From Pontibacter flavimaris (lineage in GTDB: Bacteria; Bacteroidota; Bacteroidia; Cytophagales; Hymenobacteraceae), in NCBI RefSeq assembly GCF_001907195.1, contig NZ_LVWA01000003.1:124001-188000 (forward strand): DNA of 64,000 nt, written 5' to 3'. The notes under the pieces are model-generated. The model had not been told where the DNA came from. It made no database searches and worked only from the letters and a program-made list of their open reading frames with translations. This document shows, piece after piece, positions 26,501 to 34,039 of this stretch (positions are counted from its first letter, which is position 1; every line of letters begins with the position of its first letter). The translations under genes were made by a program, and so were the position numbers.

Positions 26501-28104
26501 TGCTGACAGCTCAGGACGAGACGGCTCCTGTTGTTACTGCGGCAGCCAACCAGGCAGCTGGCACAGACAATGGAACCTGTACGGCTACCATGGCTATACC
26601 TGATGCTGCTTTCAGTGACAACTGCGCTGGTAGCCAGCTAAACTGGGAGATGTCTGGTGCAACAACAGGCAATGGCCAGGGGCAGGTAGGAACTTATACT
26701 TTCAACAAAGGCGTGACCACCATTACATATACTGCCACGGACGCAGCAGGTAATACAGCTACGGACCAATTGCTGGTAACTGTAACAGACGATGATGCGC
26801 CAGTGCTTACTGTTCCGGCTAACATGGTAGTTCAAACACAGCCCGATAAGTGTGGCGCTGCAGTGAATTACGAAGTAACAGCTTCTGACAACTGCTCTTC
26901 TCTTAGCCCGGAAATGACTGCGGGCTTTGCCTCAGGTGCTACCTTCCCTGTGGGAACGACCACTGTTACTTACAAAGCCACTGATGAGGCTGGAAACACG
27001 TCTATCCAAAGCTTCACGGTAACGGTTGAGAACGAGGCACCATCGAACTTAGTGGTAACCGGCCCGGTTTCTCCTATTCAACTTGGCTCTGAGGTAACCT
27101 TAACGGCAACTTTTGACGATGAGAACATTGCAACAGCCGCCTGGGATTGGGGCAATGGAAGTACAACTACGCAGGCCATTAGCGGTTCCCCAATTTCAGC
27201 TACGTACAAGTATCCGCAACCTGGTGTATACTCTGTCATGCTGACAGTTACAGATTATTGTGGCGAGCGTATTTCTACTCCCTATAATTATGTTGTAGTC
27301 TATGATCCTAACGGTGGCTTTGTTACCGGGGGAGGATGGATTGATTCTCCTGTAGGTGCAATGAAAGATGAAAAGTATGGTGTGACAGGAAGAGCCAATT
27401 TCGGATTCAATGCGAAGTATAAGAATGGCAAGAACAGTACTACGGAGGTAGAGGGCCACACTAACTTCCAGTTCACGGCCGGAGACCTTCACTTCTCAAG
27501 CTTCGAGCACGAAGACATGTCTTTGGTGATAGCTGGTAAGAAAGCCACCTACACCGGCTACGGAACTGTTAATGGCTCCGGAATACATAGGTTCAGGGTC
27601 ATTGCGATCGACGGTAGCGCCAATGGTGACAACGGGCCCGATGAATTCAGGATTAAGATCTGGGGTAATGGCTCTAACAGCGATGCCGATGTTATCTATG
27701 ATAACCAACGTGGTATTGCAGAGAGCTCAGATCTGGCTACGGCTCTCGGTGGTGGCTCGATAGTCATCCACAAGGAGAAAACTATGGCTACAGTCTCGAC
27801 TACCAAGAAACTCGTAGCCGATGCGGCTGTACTGCCAGTGAAACCTGGCCGCTTCCTGAACTACCCGAACCCGTACACCGACAGAATCACCATCGCCTTC
27901 TCCTTCGAGCAGGAGGAGCGTTTTGCGCTGGAAGTATACGATGTGCGTGGAGCCATTGTAAAGAAGGTGCAGGCCGGTGTTGCCGAGGCAGGTAAGCTTT
28001 ATGAGGTCGAGTTCTCTGGAGGGAATCTGCCGGAAGGCGTATACTTTGCTCGCCTGGTAAGCTCATCAGGCGTGAAGACGATTAAGATGGTGCTGAAGAA
28101 GTAA
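23560..28104 (+). CDS. Giant HYR/PKD-domain surface adhesin exported by T9SS
   Basis: A 1,514-residue surface protein. A hydrophobic signal (MLYMIAILAAFSFVGAKAF) starts about residue 16; an inner ATG at 23587 is an alternative start. Then: a domain beginning APTVMSDKDDYVPGEVAIITGYG; an IPT/TIG domain (TSISPSTGPTTGGTAVTLTG); two near-identical 68-residue units; several HYR-type domains (DNCxG, then YTITWSFSDGNGN and ATDAAGN units); a PKD domain (WDWGNGSTTTQ); a conserved region beginning GGFVTGGGWIDSPVGAMKDE; and a T9SS sorting domain (LEVYDVRGAIVKKVQAG, PEGVYFARL). Adhesion is inferred from domains. The first 2.7 kb lack AAGTATA motif copies. Confidence 0.9.
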   Translation: MNVTLLLKQMAKWRMLYMIAILAAFSFVGAKAFDNYAPTVMSDKDDYVPGEVAIITGYGWTQDSLVDVHLEETPAHDHHHGYHDTRVNPDGSWSIEYPIEDRHLGVAFKVIVDGKQTGYQAFTYFTDAPTLTSISPSTGPTTGGTAVTLTGTGYIASASSITVKFGNVAVPGTRVNNTTVSAIAPTQSAGTVDISITVVAPGGNNSGTATLEDAFTYVAPCTTPVTPEVTVVNNCDGTSTLSTTAAGSLLWSTGDTASSITVSAAGTYTVTTTVTGGCTSAAGSGTAAPKSAPVAPVVIVIDNCDGTSTLSTDAAGTLAWSTGESTSSITVSTAGTYTITTTVNGCTSAAGSGTAAPKTAPATPTVSVESGTTVCPGNTVILTSSSANGNQWYKDNVAISGATNQSFTASESGSYTVMETSNGCSSAASEAVIVTVEDKTAPDVPTLADATGECSVSVAAPTTTDNCTGTITGTTSDPTTYTEQGTYTITWSFSDGNGNTSTATQRVIVRDVTAPILTAAAAQEVELGAACSVTIPDVTGTATDNCRSVTITQSPMAGSVVTATDGQQIQVTVTATDAAGNTDVEEVVLTAQDSTAPLAPATIAAATGECAVTVTEIPTVEDNCGGTITGTTDDPLTYSQQGKYEITWSFNDGNGNVSTAVQEVIVADVTAPVQPTLADATGECSVTVAAPTTTDNCAGTVTGTTVDPTTYEEQGTYTITWTFDDGNDNITTATQRVIVDDETAPVIAVAEPVTAPADPGQCGATLSITAPGVTDNCEAGPATGTRHDGAALDAPYPVGTTTITWNATDPNGNQAAAVTQTVTVSDTQAPTITAQADVEVAADASCQAANVELGTPTTADNCSVASVTNNAPATFPLGETEVIWTVRDAAGLTATAMQLVKVVDESAPILTAAADQEVALGAACTIIIPDVRGTATDNCSAATITQSPAAGTAVAATDGETITVLVTATDAAGNTATHEVVLTAQDETAPVVTAAANQAAGTDNGTCTATMAIPDAAFSDNCAGSQLNWEMSGATTGNGQGQVGTYTFNKGVTTITYTATDAAGNTATDQLLVTVTDDDAPVLTVPANMVVQTQPDKCGAAVNYEVTASDNCSSLSPEMTAGFASGATFPVGTTTVTYKATDEAGNTSIQSFTVTVENEAPSNLVVTGPVSPIQLGSEVTLTATFDDENIATAAWDWGNGSTTTQAISGSPISATYKYPQPGVYSVMLTVTDYCGERISTPYNYVVVYDPNGGFVTGGGWIDSPVGAMKDEKYGVTGRANFGFNAKYKNGKNSTTEVEGHTNFQFTAGDLHFSSFEHEDMSLVIAGKKATYTGYGTVNGSGIHRFRVIAIDGSANGDNGPDEFRIKIWGNGSNSDADVIYDNQRGIAESSDLATALGGGSIVIHKEKTMATVSTTKKLVADAAVLPVKPGRFLNYPNPYTDRITIAFSFEQEERFALEVYDVRGAIVKKVQAGVAEAGKLYEVEFSGGNLPEGVYFARLVSSSGVKTIKMVLKK
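24246..24642 (+). repeat. Two tandem 68-69-residue coding repeats
   Basis: Two units, about 24246-24438 and 24453-24642, encode almost the same sequence: NCDGTSTLST, then a W-S-T-G-D/E segment, SSITVSxAGTYT, and CTSAAGSGTAAPK. The offset is 207 bases at the NCDGT segment. The similarity at base level suggests a recent duplication. Confidence 0.8.
24894..25793 (+). repeat. Three related HYR-type coding repeats
   Basis: Three units begin with A-x-A-T-G-E-C and share TTDNC/VEDNC, then GTITGTT and Y-x-x-Q-G-x-Y-x-I-T-W-x-F-x-D-G-N. They start near 24901, 25370 and 25590. The first and third are most alike, including the preceding LADATGEC segment. Intervening sequence holds a different HYR unit (ILTAAAAQEVELGAACS) that returns near 26281. 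Confidence 0.75.
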
Positions 28105-28129
28105 GTCTGCACATACAGTTTTTTATGAG

Positions 28130-28170
28130 GCAATAGCCGGTAGCAACCACGTTACCGGCTATTGCTTTTT
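28130..28170 (+). terminator. Terminator of the adhesin gene
   Basis: A perfect 13-base-pair stem: GCAATAGCCGGTA (28130-28142) and TACCGGCTATTGC (28153-28165), followed by TTTTT at 28166-28170. It lies 26 bases after the stop codon. Confidence 0.9.
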
Positions 28171-28654
28171 CGGGTTTGGGTACTTTGGGCATGACGGATG
28201 GCGGAGCAGGTGCCTGGAGGGTAAAAATTCTTTAAAAAAATTTAACCAGATTCCAGACCCTGTAGTATTGCTTTAACCAACTTCTTATGTGGCTGTATAT
28301 GATACTTCTAAGCAGTATGCATGCAGCTATACATCAACAATACATTAGATTTGCGCTATTTTCGTTCACTAAAAAACGGCAACATTTTATTTTAGCGGGG
28401 GTATAGTAACCAAAATACCATGTGTTACTGTGGCTTGGTATCATTTCTAAACCATAGTATAGCGACTTACTAATTATGATTGTTTGCAGATTTATTTTAC
28501 AGAAGCTGATCAGGCTTATAGCAGAGTAAGCAGGTTATCAGTTTAATGGCTACTGAGTTTTATACTTGTAGCATGGCTTTCACCCTTAATTCAGATTTTA
28601 GGTTCTCCTTTATTTTTATTTGAGCACAAAACACCTTTACTTTGTGCCAGGTAC
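28171..28654. other. AT-rich gap before the first histidine leader
   Basis: About 480 bases without a gene. A TTTATACTTG motif copy lies at 28559. A weak promoter-like pair, TTTG at 28619-28622 and TTACTTTG at 28637-28644 (one mismatch to TAnnTTTG, spacer 14), precedes the leader peptide start by 10 bases. Nothing else is recognised. Confidence 0.4.
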
Positions 28655-28756
28655 ATGAGCATCGTCTATTCCTATAGCGCCCCTCTTATTAGCCGGACAA
28701 CGCCTGTTGCCCCGGCTGCGCATGTACATTTCCATCACATCCACCATTCCTCGTAA
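28655..28756 (+). CDS. hisL: Histidine-rich leader peptide of the hisGDCB operon
   Basis: A 33-codon open frame from ATG at 28655 to TAA at 28754-28756. It reads MSIVYSYSAPLISRTTPVAP then AAHVHFHHIHHSS. Six of nine consecutive codons (28721-28747) are His, placed directly upstream of hisG, which begins 113 bases after the stop. A run of His codons just before a his operon is the hallmark of leader-peptide attenuation: ribosomes stall there when charged His-tRNA is scarce. The ATG lies just 10 bases after a promoter-like TTACTTTG. The frame is easily missed because a 71-residue frame overlaps it. Confidence 0.75.
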   Translation: MSIVYSYSAPLISRTTPVAPAAHVHFHHIHHSS

Positions 28757-28810
28757 GAGGAACCCTATAACCATATTGCCCCCGACGGGCTTTGCCCCGT
28801 ATTATACTTT
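28691..28810 (+). promoter_or_regulatory. Candidate histidine attenuator hairpins before hisG
   Basis: Several hairpins can be read. AGCCGG (28691-28696) pairs with CCGGCT (28712-28717) around an inner CAAC/GTTG stem. TTCCTC (28747-28752) pairs with GAGGAA (28757-28762), with the leader stop codon in the loop. GGGC (28787-28790) can pair either with GCCC upstream (28778-28781) or with GCCC downstream (28794-28797), the latter giving ACGGGC-TTT-GCCCCGT (28785-28800) followed by attatacttt. These last two are mutually exclusive, as expected of an attenuator, but the tail is a weak T-run, so the terminator is uncertain. Confidence 0.45.
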
Positions 28811-28869
28811 GCCCCAGGCAGGGTATATAAGCTTGTTTTCCATATTATACTTTCACGATACCTTACAGA

Positions 28870-29721
28870 ATGCTACGAATAGCCATCCAGAAATCGGGGA
28901 GGCTGAGCGAAGAGTCGCTTAACCTGATCCGCGAGTGCGGCATTTCTTTTGTCAATAGCTCCCTCAAACTCAAGACAGAGTGCACAAACTTTCCGCTCGA
29001 GATCCTCTTTCTCCGCGACGATGACATACCCGGTTACGTGGCCGACGGCGTGGCCGATATCGGCATTGTGGGCCAGAACGTGCTGGTGGAGGAAGGCAAA
29101 GAGGAGCTGACGGTGGAGAAACTGGGCTTCTCGAAATGCCGCCTGTCGCTGGCTGTGCCCAAGAGCGACGAGTATACTTCCATCCACGACCTCAACGGCA
29201 AGAACATTGCCACCTCATACCCTAACCTGCTAAAGGCCTTTCTGGATGCTCAGGGTGTGCAGGCCCAAATCCATACCATCAGCGGCTCCGTGGAGATAGC
29301 ACCAAGTATAGGATTGGCCGAGGCCATCTGCGACATCGTGAGCTCGGGCAGTACGCTGATCAGCAACGGGCTGAAGGAGGTAGAGCGCGTGTTCAAGTCG
29401 GAGGCCGTGCTAATCGCAAGCCCGGAGTTGAGCCCGGAGAAGCGCGGGGTGCTGGAGAAACTGCTGTTCCGCATCCAGGCCGTGCAGCGGGCGCGCAAGG
29501 CCAAATACATATTATTAAACTCCCCGGACGATAAGATTGAGGAGATCAGCCGGCTGTTGCCAAGTATAAAAGCGCCGACGGTGCTGCCGCTGGCCGAGGA
29601 AGGCTGGAGCTCGCTACATTCGGTGGTGAACGAGGATGACTTCTGGGAGATCATCGAGAAAATAAAGGCCGCCGGGGCGCAGGGCATTCTGGTGGTTCCA
29701 ATCGAAAAAATGATTATCTAA
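28870..29721 (+). CDS. hisG: ATP phosphoribosyltransferase (long form)
   Basis: A 283-residue enzyme of the first, committed step of histidine synthesis (ATP plus PRPP to phosphoribosyl-ATP). The catalytic domain shows LRIAIQKSGRLSEESLNL, then DIPGYVADGVADIGIVGQN, and the PRPP-binding region EAICDIVSSGSTLISNGL. The C-terminal 75 residues (SSLHSVVNEDDFWEIIEKI, then GAQGILVVPIEKM) form the ACT-like regulatory domain of the long form, which binds histidine and so needs no HisZ. It is the first structural gene after the His-rich leader and lies four bases before hisD. Confidence 0.96.
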   Translation: MLRIAIQKSGRLSEESLNLIRECGISFVNSSLKLKTECTNFPLEILFLRDDDIPGYVADGVADIGIVGQNVLVEEGKEELTVEKLGFSKCRLSLAVPKSDEYTSIHDLNGKNIATSYPNLLKAFLDAQGVQAQIHTISGSVEIAPSIGLAEAICDIVSSGSTLISNGLKEVERVFKSEAVLIASPELSPEKRGVLEKLLFRIQAVQRARKAKYILLNSPDDKIEEISRLLPSIKAPTVLPLAEEGWSSLHSVVNEDDFWEIIEKIKAAGAQGILVVPIEKMII

Positions 29722-29725
29722 GCAT

Positions 29726-31015
29726 ATGCGCAAGATCATAAACCCGGCACCCGACACGTGGGCAGCGCTGGTAAAGCGCCCGACCAAGAACCTGACGGAG
29801 CTGGAGCCGGGCATTCTGGAAACGCTCCGGCTGGTGGAGGAGCAGGGCGACGCGGCCTTGCTGCAGCTGGCCCAGAAGTATGATGGGGTACAACTCCAAA
29901 GTCTGCTGGCTACCGGTGTGGAAATCGAGGCGGCCGAGGCTAAAGTGTCGCAGGAGTTGAAAGAGGCCATATTGCAGGCTTACAGCAATATACAGCTTTT
30001 TCATACGCAGCAGGCCGAGCCGGTAAGGCAGGTAGAAACCATGAGTGGGGTGAGCTGCTGGCGCAAGAGCGTGGCCATTGAGAAAGTAGGGTTATACATT
30101 CCCGGAGGCACGGCACCTCTGTTTTCCACCTTGCTGATGCTGGGCGTACCGGCCCGAATTGCAGGCTGCCGGGAAGTCATACTTTGCACGCCGCCTGCCA
30201 AAGACGGCAGCATCCACCCGGCCATACTTTACACCGCCTCCTTACTGGGCATCACCCACATCGTGAAAGCCGGTGGCGCGCAAGCCATTGCCGCCATGGC
30301 CTTTGGCACGGAGAGTGTGCCGGCAGTGTATAAAATCTTTGGTCCAGGGAATCAGTATGTCACCGTGGCCAAGCAGCTTGTAAGTAAGACTGGCGTGGCG
30401 ATCGACCTGCCTGCCGGGCCTTCGGAGGTGCTGGTGATGGCTGATGAAAGTGCCAACCCGGCTTTCGTGGCTGCCGATCTGCTCTCGCAGGCTGAGCATG
30501 GGGCCGACTCGCAGGTAGTGCTGCTAACCACTTCGGAAGAGGTGCTGCAGCAGGTGGAGCAGGAGCTGGAGGCGCAGCTAAGCGTGCTGCCGCGCAGGGA
30601 GTTTGCCGCCCAGGCGCTGAAAAACAGTCTGGGCATTATTCTTGGCAGCCGACAGGAGATGCTGGAATTCTCGAACCTCTACGCACCGGAACACCTTATA
30701 CTTTCTATTTCTGATTTCGAAGTGCTGCTGGATGGCATTACCAATGCGGGCTCTGTCTTCCTGGGCCACTACAGCCCGGAGTCTGCCGGCGACTACGCTT
30801 CCGGCACCAATCATACCTTGCCCACCAATGGCAACGCCCGTGCCTACAGCGGCGTGTCGCTCGACAGCTTTGTGAAGAAAATCACCTTCCAGTACATTAC
30901 CCGCGAGGGGCTGCAAAACATCGGCAAGACCATCGAAACCATGGCTGAGGCCGAAGGGCTGGAGGCCCACAAAAATGCCGTAAGTATACGCCTTAAAGAA
31001 CTAAACCGTGTTTAA
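29726..31015 (+). CDS. hisD: Histidinol dehydrogenase
   Basis: A 429-residue zinc- and NAD-dependent enzyme that oxidises histidinol to histidine in two steps. Visible family segments are VGLYIPGGTAPLFSTLLMLG, KAGGAQAIAAMAFGTESVP, FGPGNQYVTVAKQ, DLPAGPSEVLVMADESANP, then LLSQAEHGADSQVVLL and the zinc/substrate region SAGDYASGTNHTLPTNGNAR. Length is normal. The start ATG is four bases after hisG and the end overlaps hisC by eight bases, so translation is probably coupled. Confidence 0.96.
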   Translation: MRKIINPAPDTWAALVKRPTKNLTELEPGILETLRLVEEQGDAALLQLAQKYDGVQLQSLLATGVEIEAAEAKVSQELKEAILQAYSNIQLFHTQQAEPVRQVETMSGVSCWRKSVAIEKVGLYIPGGTAPLFSTLLMLGVPARIAGCREVILCTPPAKDGSIHPAILYTASLLGITHIVKAGGAQAIAAMAFGTESVPAVYKIFGPGNQYVTVAKQLVSKTGVAIDLPAGPSEVLVMADESANPAFVAADLLSQAEHGADSQVVLLTTSEEVLQQVEQELEAQLSVLPRREFAAQALKNSLGIILGSRQEMLEFSNLYAPEHLILSISDFEVLLDGITNAGSVFLGHYSPESAGDYASGTNHTLPTNGNARAYSGVSLDSFVKKITFQYITREGLQNIGKTIETMAEAEGLEAHKNAVSIRLKELNRV

Positions 31016-32054
31016 CCTGAACGATATCATTCGCCCGAACGTGCTGAAGATGAAGGCCTACTCATCGGCCCGCGACGAATTTAAAGGCAGCGCCAGCGTG
31101 TTTCTGGATGCCAACGAAAATAGCCTCGGCAGCCTGGCCGGCGACAAGTATAACCGCTACCCTGATCCGCATCAACGAAAACTGAAGGCCCGCATCGCGG
31201 AGATCAAAAGTGTGCAGCCGGAGCAGATTTTCCTGGGCAACGGCTCGGACGAGGCCATCGACCTGCTGTTCCGGATGGTGTGCCGCCCTGGCCAGGACAG
31301 CATGCTGCACCTGCCGCCCACCTATGGCATGTATGAGGTATCGGCCAACCTGAACGAGGTGGCCCTGCAGGCGGTGCAACTGACGGAGGATTTCCAGATT
31401 CCGGTGGAGGAGGTGCTCATCAACCTAAAACCTACCACGAAGATCATCTTCATTTGCTCGCCCAACAACCCAACGGGCAATTTAATTGAGCCTGAAAGTA
31501 TAAGTGAGCTGCTGCGCGCCTTTAAGGGTTTGGTGGTCGTGGATGAGGCTTACATTGATTTTGCCGATGCCCGCAGCTGGACTTCCCGCCTGCAGGAGTT
31601 TCCCAACCTGGTGGTGCTGCAGACTTTCTCCAAGGCCTGGGGAATGGCCGGTCTACGGCTGGGCTTGGCTTTCGCCTCTCCGGAAATCATCGCTGTTTTG
31701 GATAAAATAAAGCCACCTTACAACATCAACGAAGCCACGCAGGAGCTGGCGCTTCAGGCGCTGGAGCGGGAGGAGGCGCTGAAAGACATGATCGAGGAGA
31801 TCGTGCAGGAGCGCGAACTACTGCTGGAAGCGCTGCCGGATATGCCTTCCGTAGAGCATGTGTACCCATCTGATGCCAACTTTATACTTGTTAAAGTAAC
31901 AGATCCAAACGGCATGTATAAATACCTGCTGGATAAAGGGATTGTGGTACGCAACCGTTCCTCCTTACCGGGCTGCGAAGGCTGCCTGCGCATCTCCGTT
32001 GGCACCCTGGAGGAGAACCAGCAGCTGCTACAAGCGATAGCAGAATATAACTAA
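31008..32054 (+). CDS. hisC: Histidinol-phosphate aminotransferase
   Basis: A 348-residue PLP enzyme of aminotransferase class I/II that converts imidazole-acetol phosphate to histidinol phosphate. The family segments are LDANENSLGS, KYNRYPDPHQRKLKARIAE, CSPNNPTGNLI, VVDEAYIDFA and the PLP-lysine region QTFSKAWGMAGLRLGLAFA. The C-terminus (NRSSLPGCEGCLRISVGTLEEN) is also typical. It overlaps hisD and is followed by a 96-base gap with an inverted repeat before hisB. Confidence 0.96.
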   Translation: MFNLNDIIRPNVLKMKAYSSARDEFKGSASVFLDANENSLGSLAGDKYNRYPDPHQRKLKARIAEIKSVQPEQIFLGNGSDEAIDLLFRMVCRPGQDSMLHLPPTYGMYEVSANLNEVALQAVQLTEDFQIPVEEVLINLKPTTKIIFICSPNNPTGNLIEPESISELLRAFKGLVVVDEAYIDFADARSWTSRLQEFPNLVVLQTFSKAWGMAGLRLGLAFASPEIIAVLDKIKPPYNINEATQELALQALEREEALKDMIEEIVQERELLLEALPDMPSVEHVYPSDANFILVKVTDPNGMYKYLLDKGIVVRNRSSLPGCEGCLRISVGTLEENQQLLQAIAEYN

Positions 32055-32059
32055 ATGCG

Positions 32060-32135
32060 TAGCACGTATCTCGTATCACATAGCAAGACTCAAGTAAAGT
32101 TGATTTCCCTAAGTCGTGATACCTGATACGTGCTA
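32060..32135. repeat. 20-base inverted repeat between hisC and hisB
   Basis: Arms 32060-32079 and 32116-32135 are reverse complements with two mismatches (tagcacgtat...cgtatcac and gtgatac...gatacgtgcta). Related bases (gtcgtgatacctg) recur at about 37805-37820 between trpG and trpD. It looks like a small dispersed intergenic element inserted within operons. Confidence 0.65.
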
Positions 32136-32150
32136 CATGATACGTAAAAG

Positions 32151-33254
32151 ATGAAAAAAGCACTTTTTATAGACCGCGACGGTACCATACTGGTAGAGCC
32201 GCCAACTGATTTCCAGGTAGACTCTTTTGAGAAGTTTGCCTTCCTACCCAAGTCCATCACCAACCTGGCCCGCATTTACCGGGAAATGGACTATGAGTTC
32301 GTGATGGTGACGAACCAGGATGGATTGGGCACCGACTCCTACCCAGAGCATACCTTCTGGCCCTACCAGAACAAGATGCTGGAGATACTGGAGAGCGAAG
32401 GCATCACGTTTGCCGAGATTCTGATAGACAGGAGCTTTGAGCACGAGGGGCTGGAGACACGCAAGCCGGGCATCGGCATGATGCAGAATTACCTTGCCGG
32501 AGAGTATGACCTGGCCAGCAGCTACGTGATCGGTGACAGGCAGACGGACGTGAAACTGGCGCAGAACCTGGGGGCAAAAGCCATTTTTATCGGGGATTCA
32601 ACAGCAGCTGGCGCAGCCCTCAGCACTACCGACTGGGATGACATTTATACTTTCCTGAAGCAGCAGCGCACCGGCCGGACAGCCAACGTTTGCCGTAGCA
32701 CCTCCGAAACCGATGTGCAGGTAGACCTGAACCTGGACGGATCGGGCAAAATGAACATCAGTACCGGCCTCGGCTTTTTCGACCACATGCTGGAGCAGGT
32801 AGCCCGGCACGCCAGGATCGACCTAAGTATAAAAGTAAAAGGCGATCTGCACATCGATGAGCACCATACCATAGAGGACACTGGTCTGGCCCTGGGCGAG
32901 GCTTTTGCGCAGGCATTAGGGGATAAGCGCGGCATCAGCCGCTACGGCTTTTTTATACTTCCGATGGATGAAACGCTGGCGCAGGTCGCCATCGACTTCA
33001 GCGGTCGCCCCTGGGCGGTTTGGAAGGGTGAGTTCAAGCGCGAAAAAGTAGGGGATATGCCCACCGAAATGTTCTTCCACTTCTTCAAATCCTTTTCAGA
33101 CGCGGCCAGGGCTAATCTGAATATCAAAGTGGAGGGCGAGAACGAGCACCATAAGATAGAGGCGATCTTTAAAGGCTTTGCGCGTGCCATACGTATGGCC
33201 GTGGAGCGGAACCTGCACGATACCTCCATCCCTAGCACGAAGGGCGTACTTTAA
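32151..33254 (+). CDS. hisB: Bifunctional histidinol-phosphatase / imidazoleglycerol-phosphate dehydratase
   Basis: A 367-residue two-domain enzyme. Residues about 1-165 are a HAD phosphatase: [16 protein letters not shown] holds the nucleophile Asp-x-Asp, followed by [11 protein letters not shown] and [10 protein letters not shown] then [16 protein letters not shown]. Residues about 175-367 are the dehydratase: [37 protein letters not shown] and the second metal-binding half [18 protein letters not shown]. Thus the histidinol-phosphatase step is covered. It is the last gene of this his cluster and is followed by a strong terminator. Confidence 0.96.
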   Translation: MKKALFIDRDGTILVEPPTDFQVDSFEKFAFLPKSITNLARIYREMDYEFVMVTNQDGLGTDSYPEHTFWPYQNKMLEILESEGITFAEILIDRSFEHEGLETRKPGIGMMQNYLAGEYDLASSYVIGDRQTDVKLAQNLGAKAIFIGDSTAAGAALSTTDWDDIYTFLKQQRTGRTANVCRSTSETDVQVDLNLDGSGKMNISTGLGFFDHMLEQVARHARIDLSIKVKGDLHIDEHHTIEDTGLALGEAFAQALGDKRGISRYGFFILPMDETLAQVAIDFSGRPWAVWKGEFKREKVGDMPTEMFFHFFKSFSDAARANLNIKVEGENEHHKIEAIFKGFARAIRMAVERNLHDTSIPSTKGVL

Positions 33255-33268
33255 AAATGCCTGAAACG

Positions 33269-33308
33269 AAGAGAGGCGCCAACATAACTGTAGCGCCTCT
33301 CTTTGTTT
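33269..33308 (+). terminator. Terminator of hisGDCB
   Basis: AAGAGAGGCGC (33269-33279) pairs with GCGCCTCTCTT (33293-33303) around a 13-base loop and is followed by tgttt. The tail leads straight into the first of three consecutive TTTATACTT motif copies. Confidence 0.85.
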
Positions 33309-33341
33309 ATACTTTCCGGGTTTTATACTTTGTTTATACTT
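33306..33341. repeat. Three clustered copies of the TTTATACTT motif
   Basis: TTTATACTT occurs at 33306-33314, 33322-33330 and 33333-33341, all in one orientation, in 36 bases of non-coding DNA between the his terminator and the gene at 33350. A fourth copy is at about 33429 inside that gene. This is the densest cluster in the window. Confidence 0.9.
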
Positions 33342-33349
33342 TCAGCAGG

Positions 33350-33760
33350 TTAAGCATGCGATCTCAGCCAGTCCTTGGCCGGGGCGATGTCATCAAAAAC
33401 CTTGATGTAGTCCGGGAATTCCGCAAGTTTTATACTTTTATCGACTGAGAGTCTGCTGAAAACGCTTGGTGAGTATACCCAGGCGAAAACCTGCAGCCCG
33501 TTCTCGCGCATCCTCGGGAACCAGTCTGAAGCCACCCATCCGGCTGCCGTAGACCACTGCCCCTCCACGTGCGTGTTATCGTTCAGAATCCGGAAGCAGG
33601 CCTTTTCCTTCATCAGTACCAGCAGTTTCTCGCATCCTGCTACCACCGACTCATAGTTCTGGTAACCACGCCAGTTGGCGTAGATCCACTCTTCTACCGG
33701 GTTAAATTCTATGGCAATGGAAGCATCTCTGTACAACAGTTCAGTGCGCGTTCTTCTCAT
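33350..33760 (-). CDS. Small cytoplasmic STAS/SpoIIAA-like protein
   Basis: A 136-residue protein without signal or membrane segments. It begins MRRTRTELLYRDASIAIEFN and contains EWIYANWRGYQNYESVVAGC, then FRILNDNTHVEGQWSTAAGW and a late VDKSIKLAEFPDYIKVFDDI. The alternating strand/helix pattern and the ILNDNTxVxG segment resemble STAS-like proteins frequent in Cytophagales, which have no proven role. This assignment is tentative. It stands between the his and trp blocks on the opposite strand. Confidence 0.7.
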   Translation of the reverse strand: MRRTRTELLYRDASIAIEFNPVEEWIYANWRGYQNYESVVAGCEKLLVLMKEKACFRILNDNTHVEGQWSTAAGWVASDWFPRMRENGLQVFAWVYSPSVFSRLSVDKSIKLAEFPDYIKVFDDIAPAKDWLRSHA

Positions 33761-34039
33761 AAGGATTTATAAGCGTTTTGGCGGAAGGGCTACAAAGGAA
33801 GCACCATAAAGGGAAGAATTCAAATTAAACCTGCTTTTCCTTTTCTTCTGCCACACCTACAGTATAAGGCGGCAGCAATTCTCCGGTATCCGGCCCCACC
33901 AGGTATAGATAACAGGAATCAATTGTGAATGTTGCAGAAAATCAATAGCTTAGTCTTTACCCCTGCGGTATGGGGCTATTTATTGCATTGTTTAAAGATG
34001 CCCTTGCAGGCTTAATTCCTGGTTGGGGTATCCGTAGTT

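Noticed and set aside
28707..28922. A 71-residue frame overlapping the region before hisG
   Set aside because: It overlaps hisG by 53 bases in another frame, has no family features, and the same DNA reads as the His-rich leader in the frame from 28655, which explains the region better.
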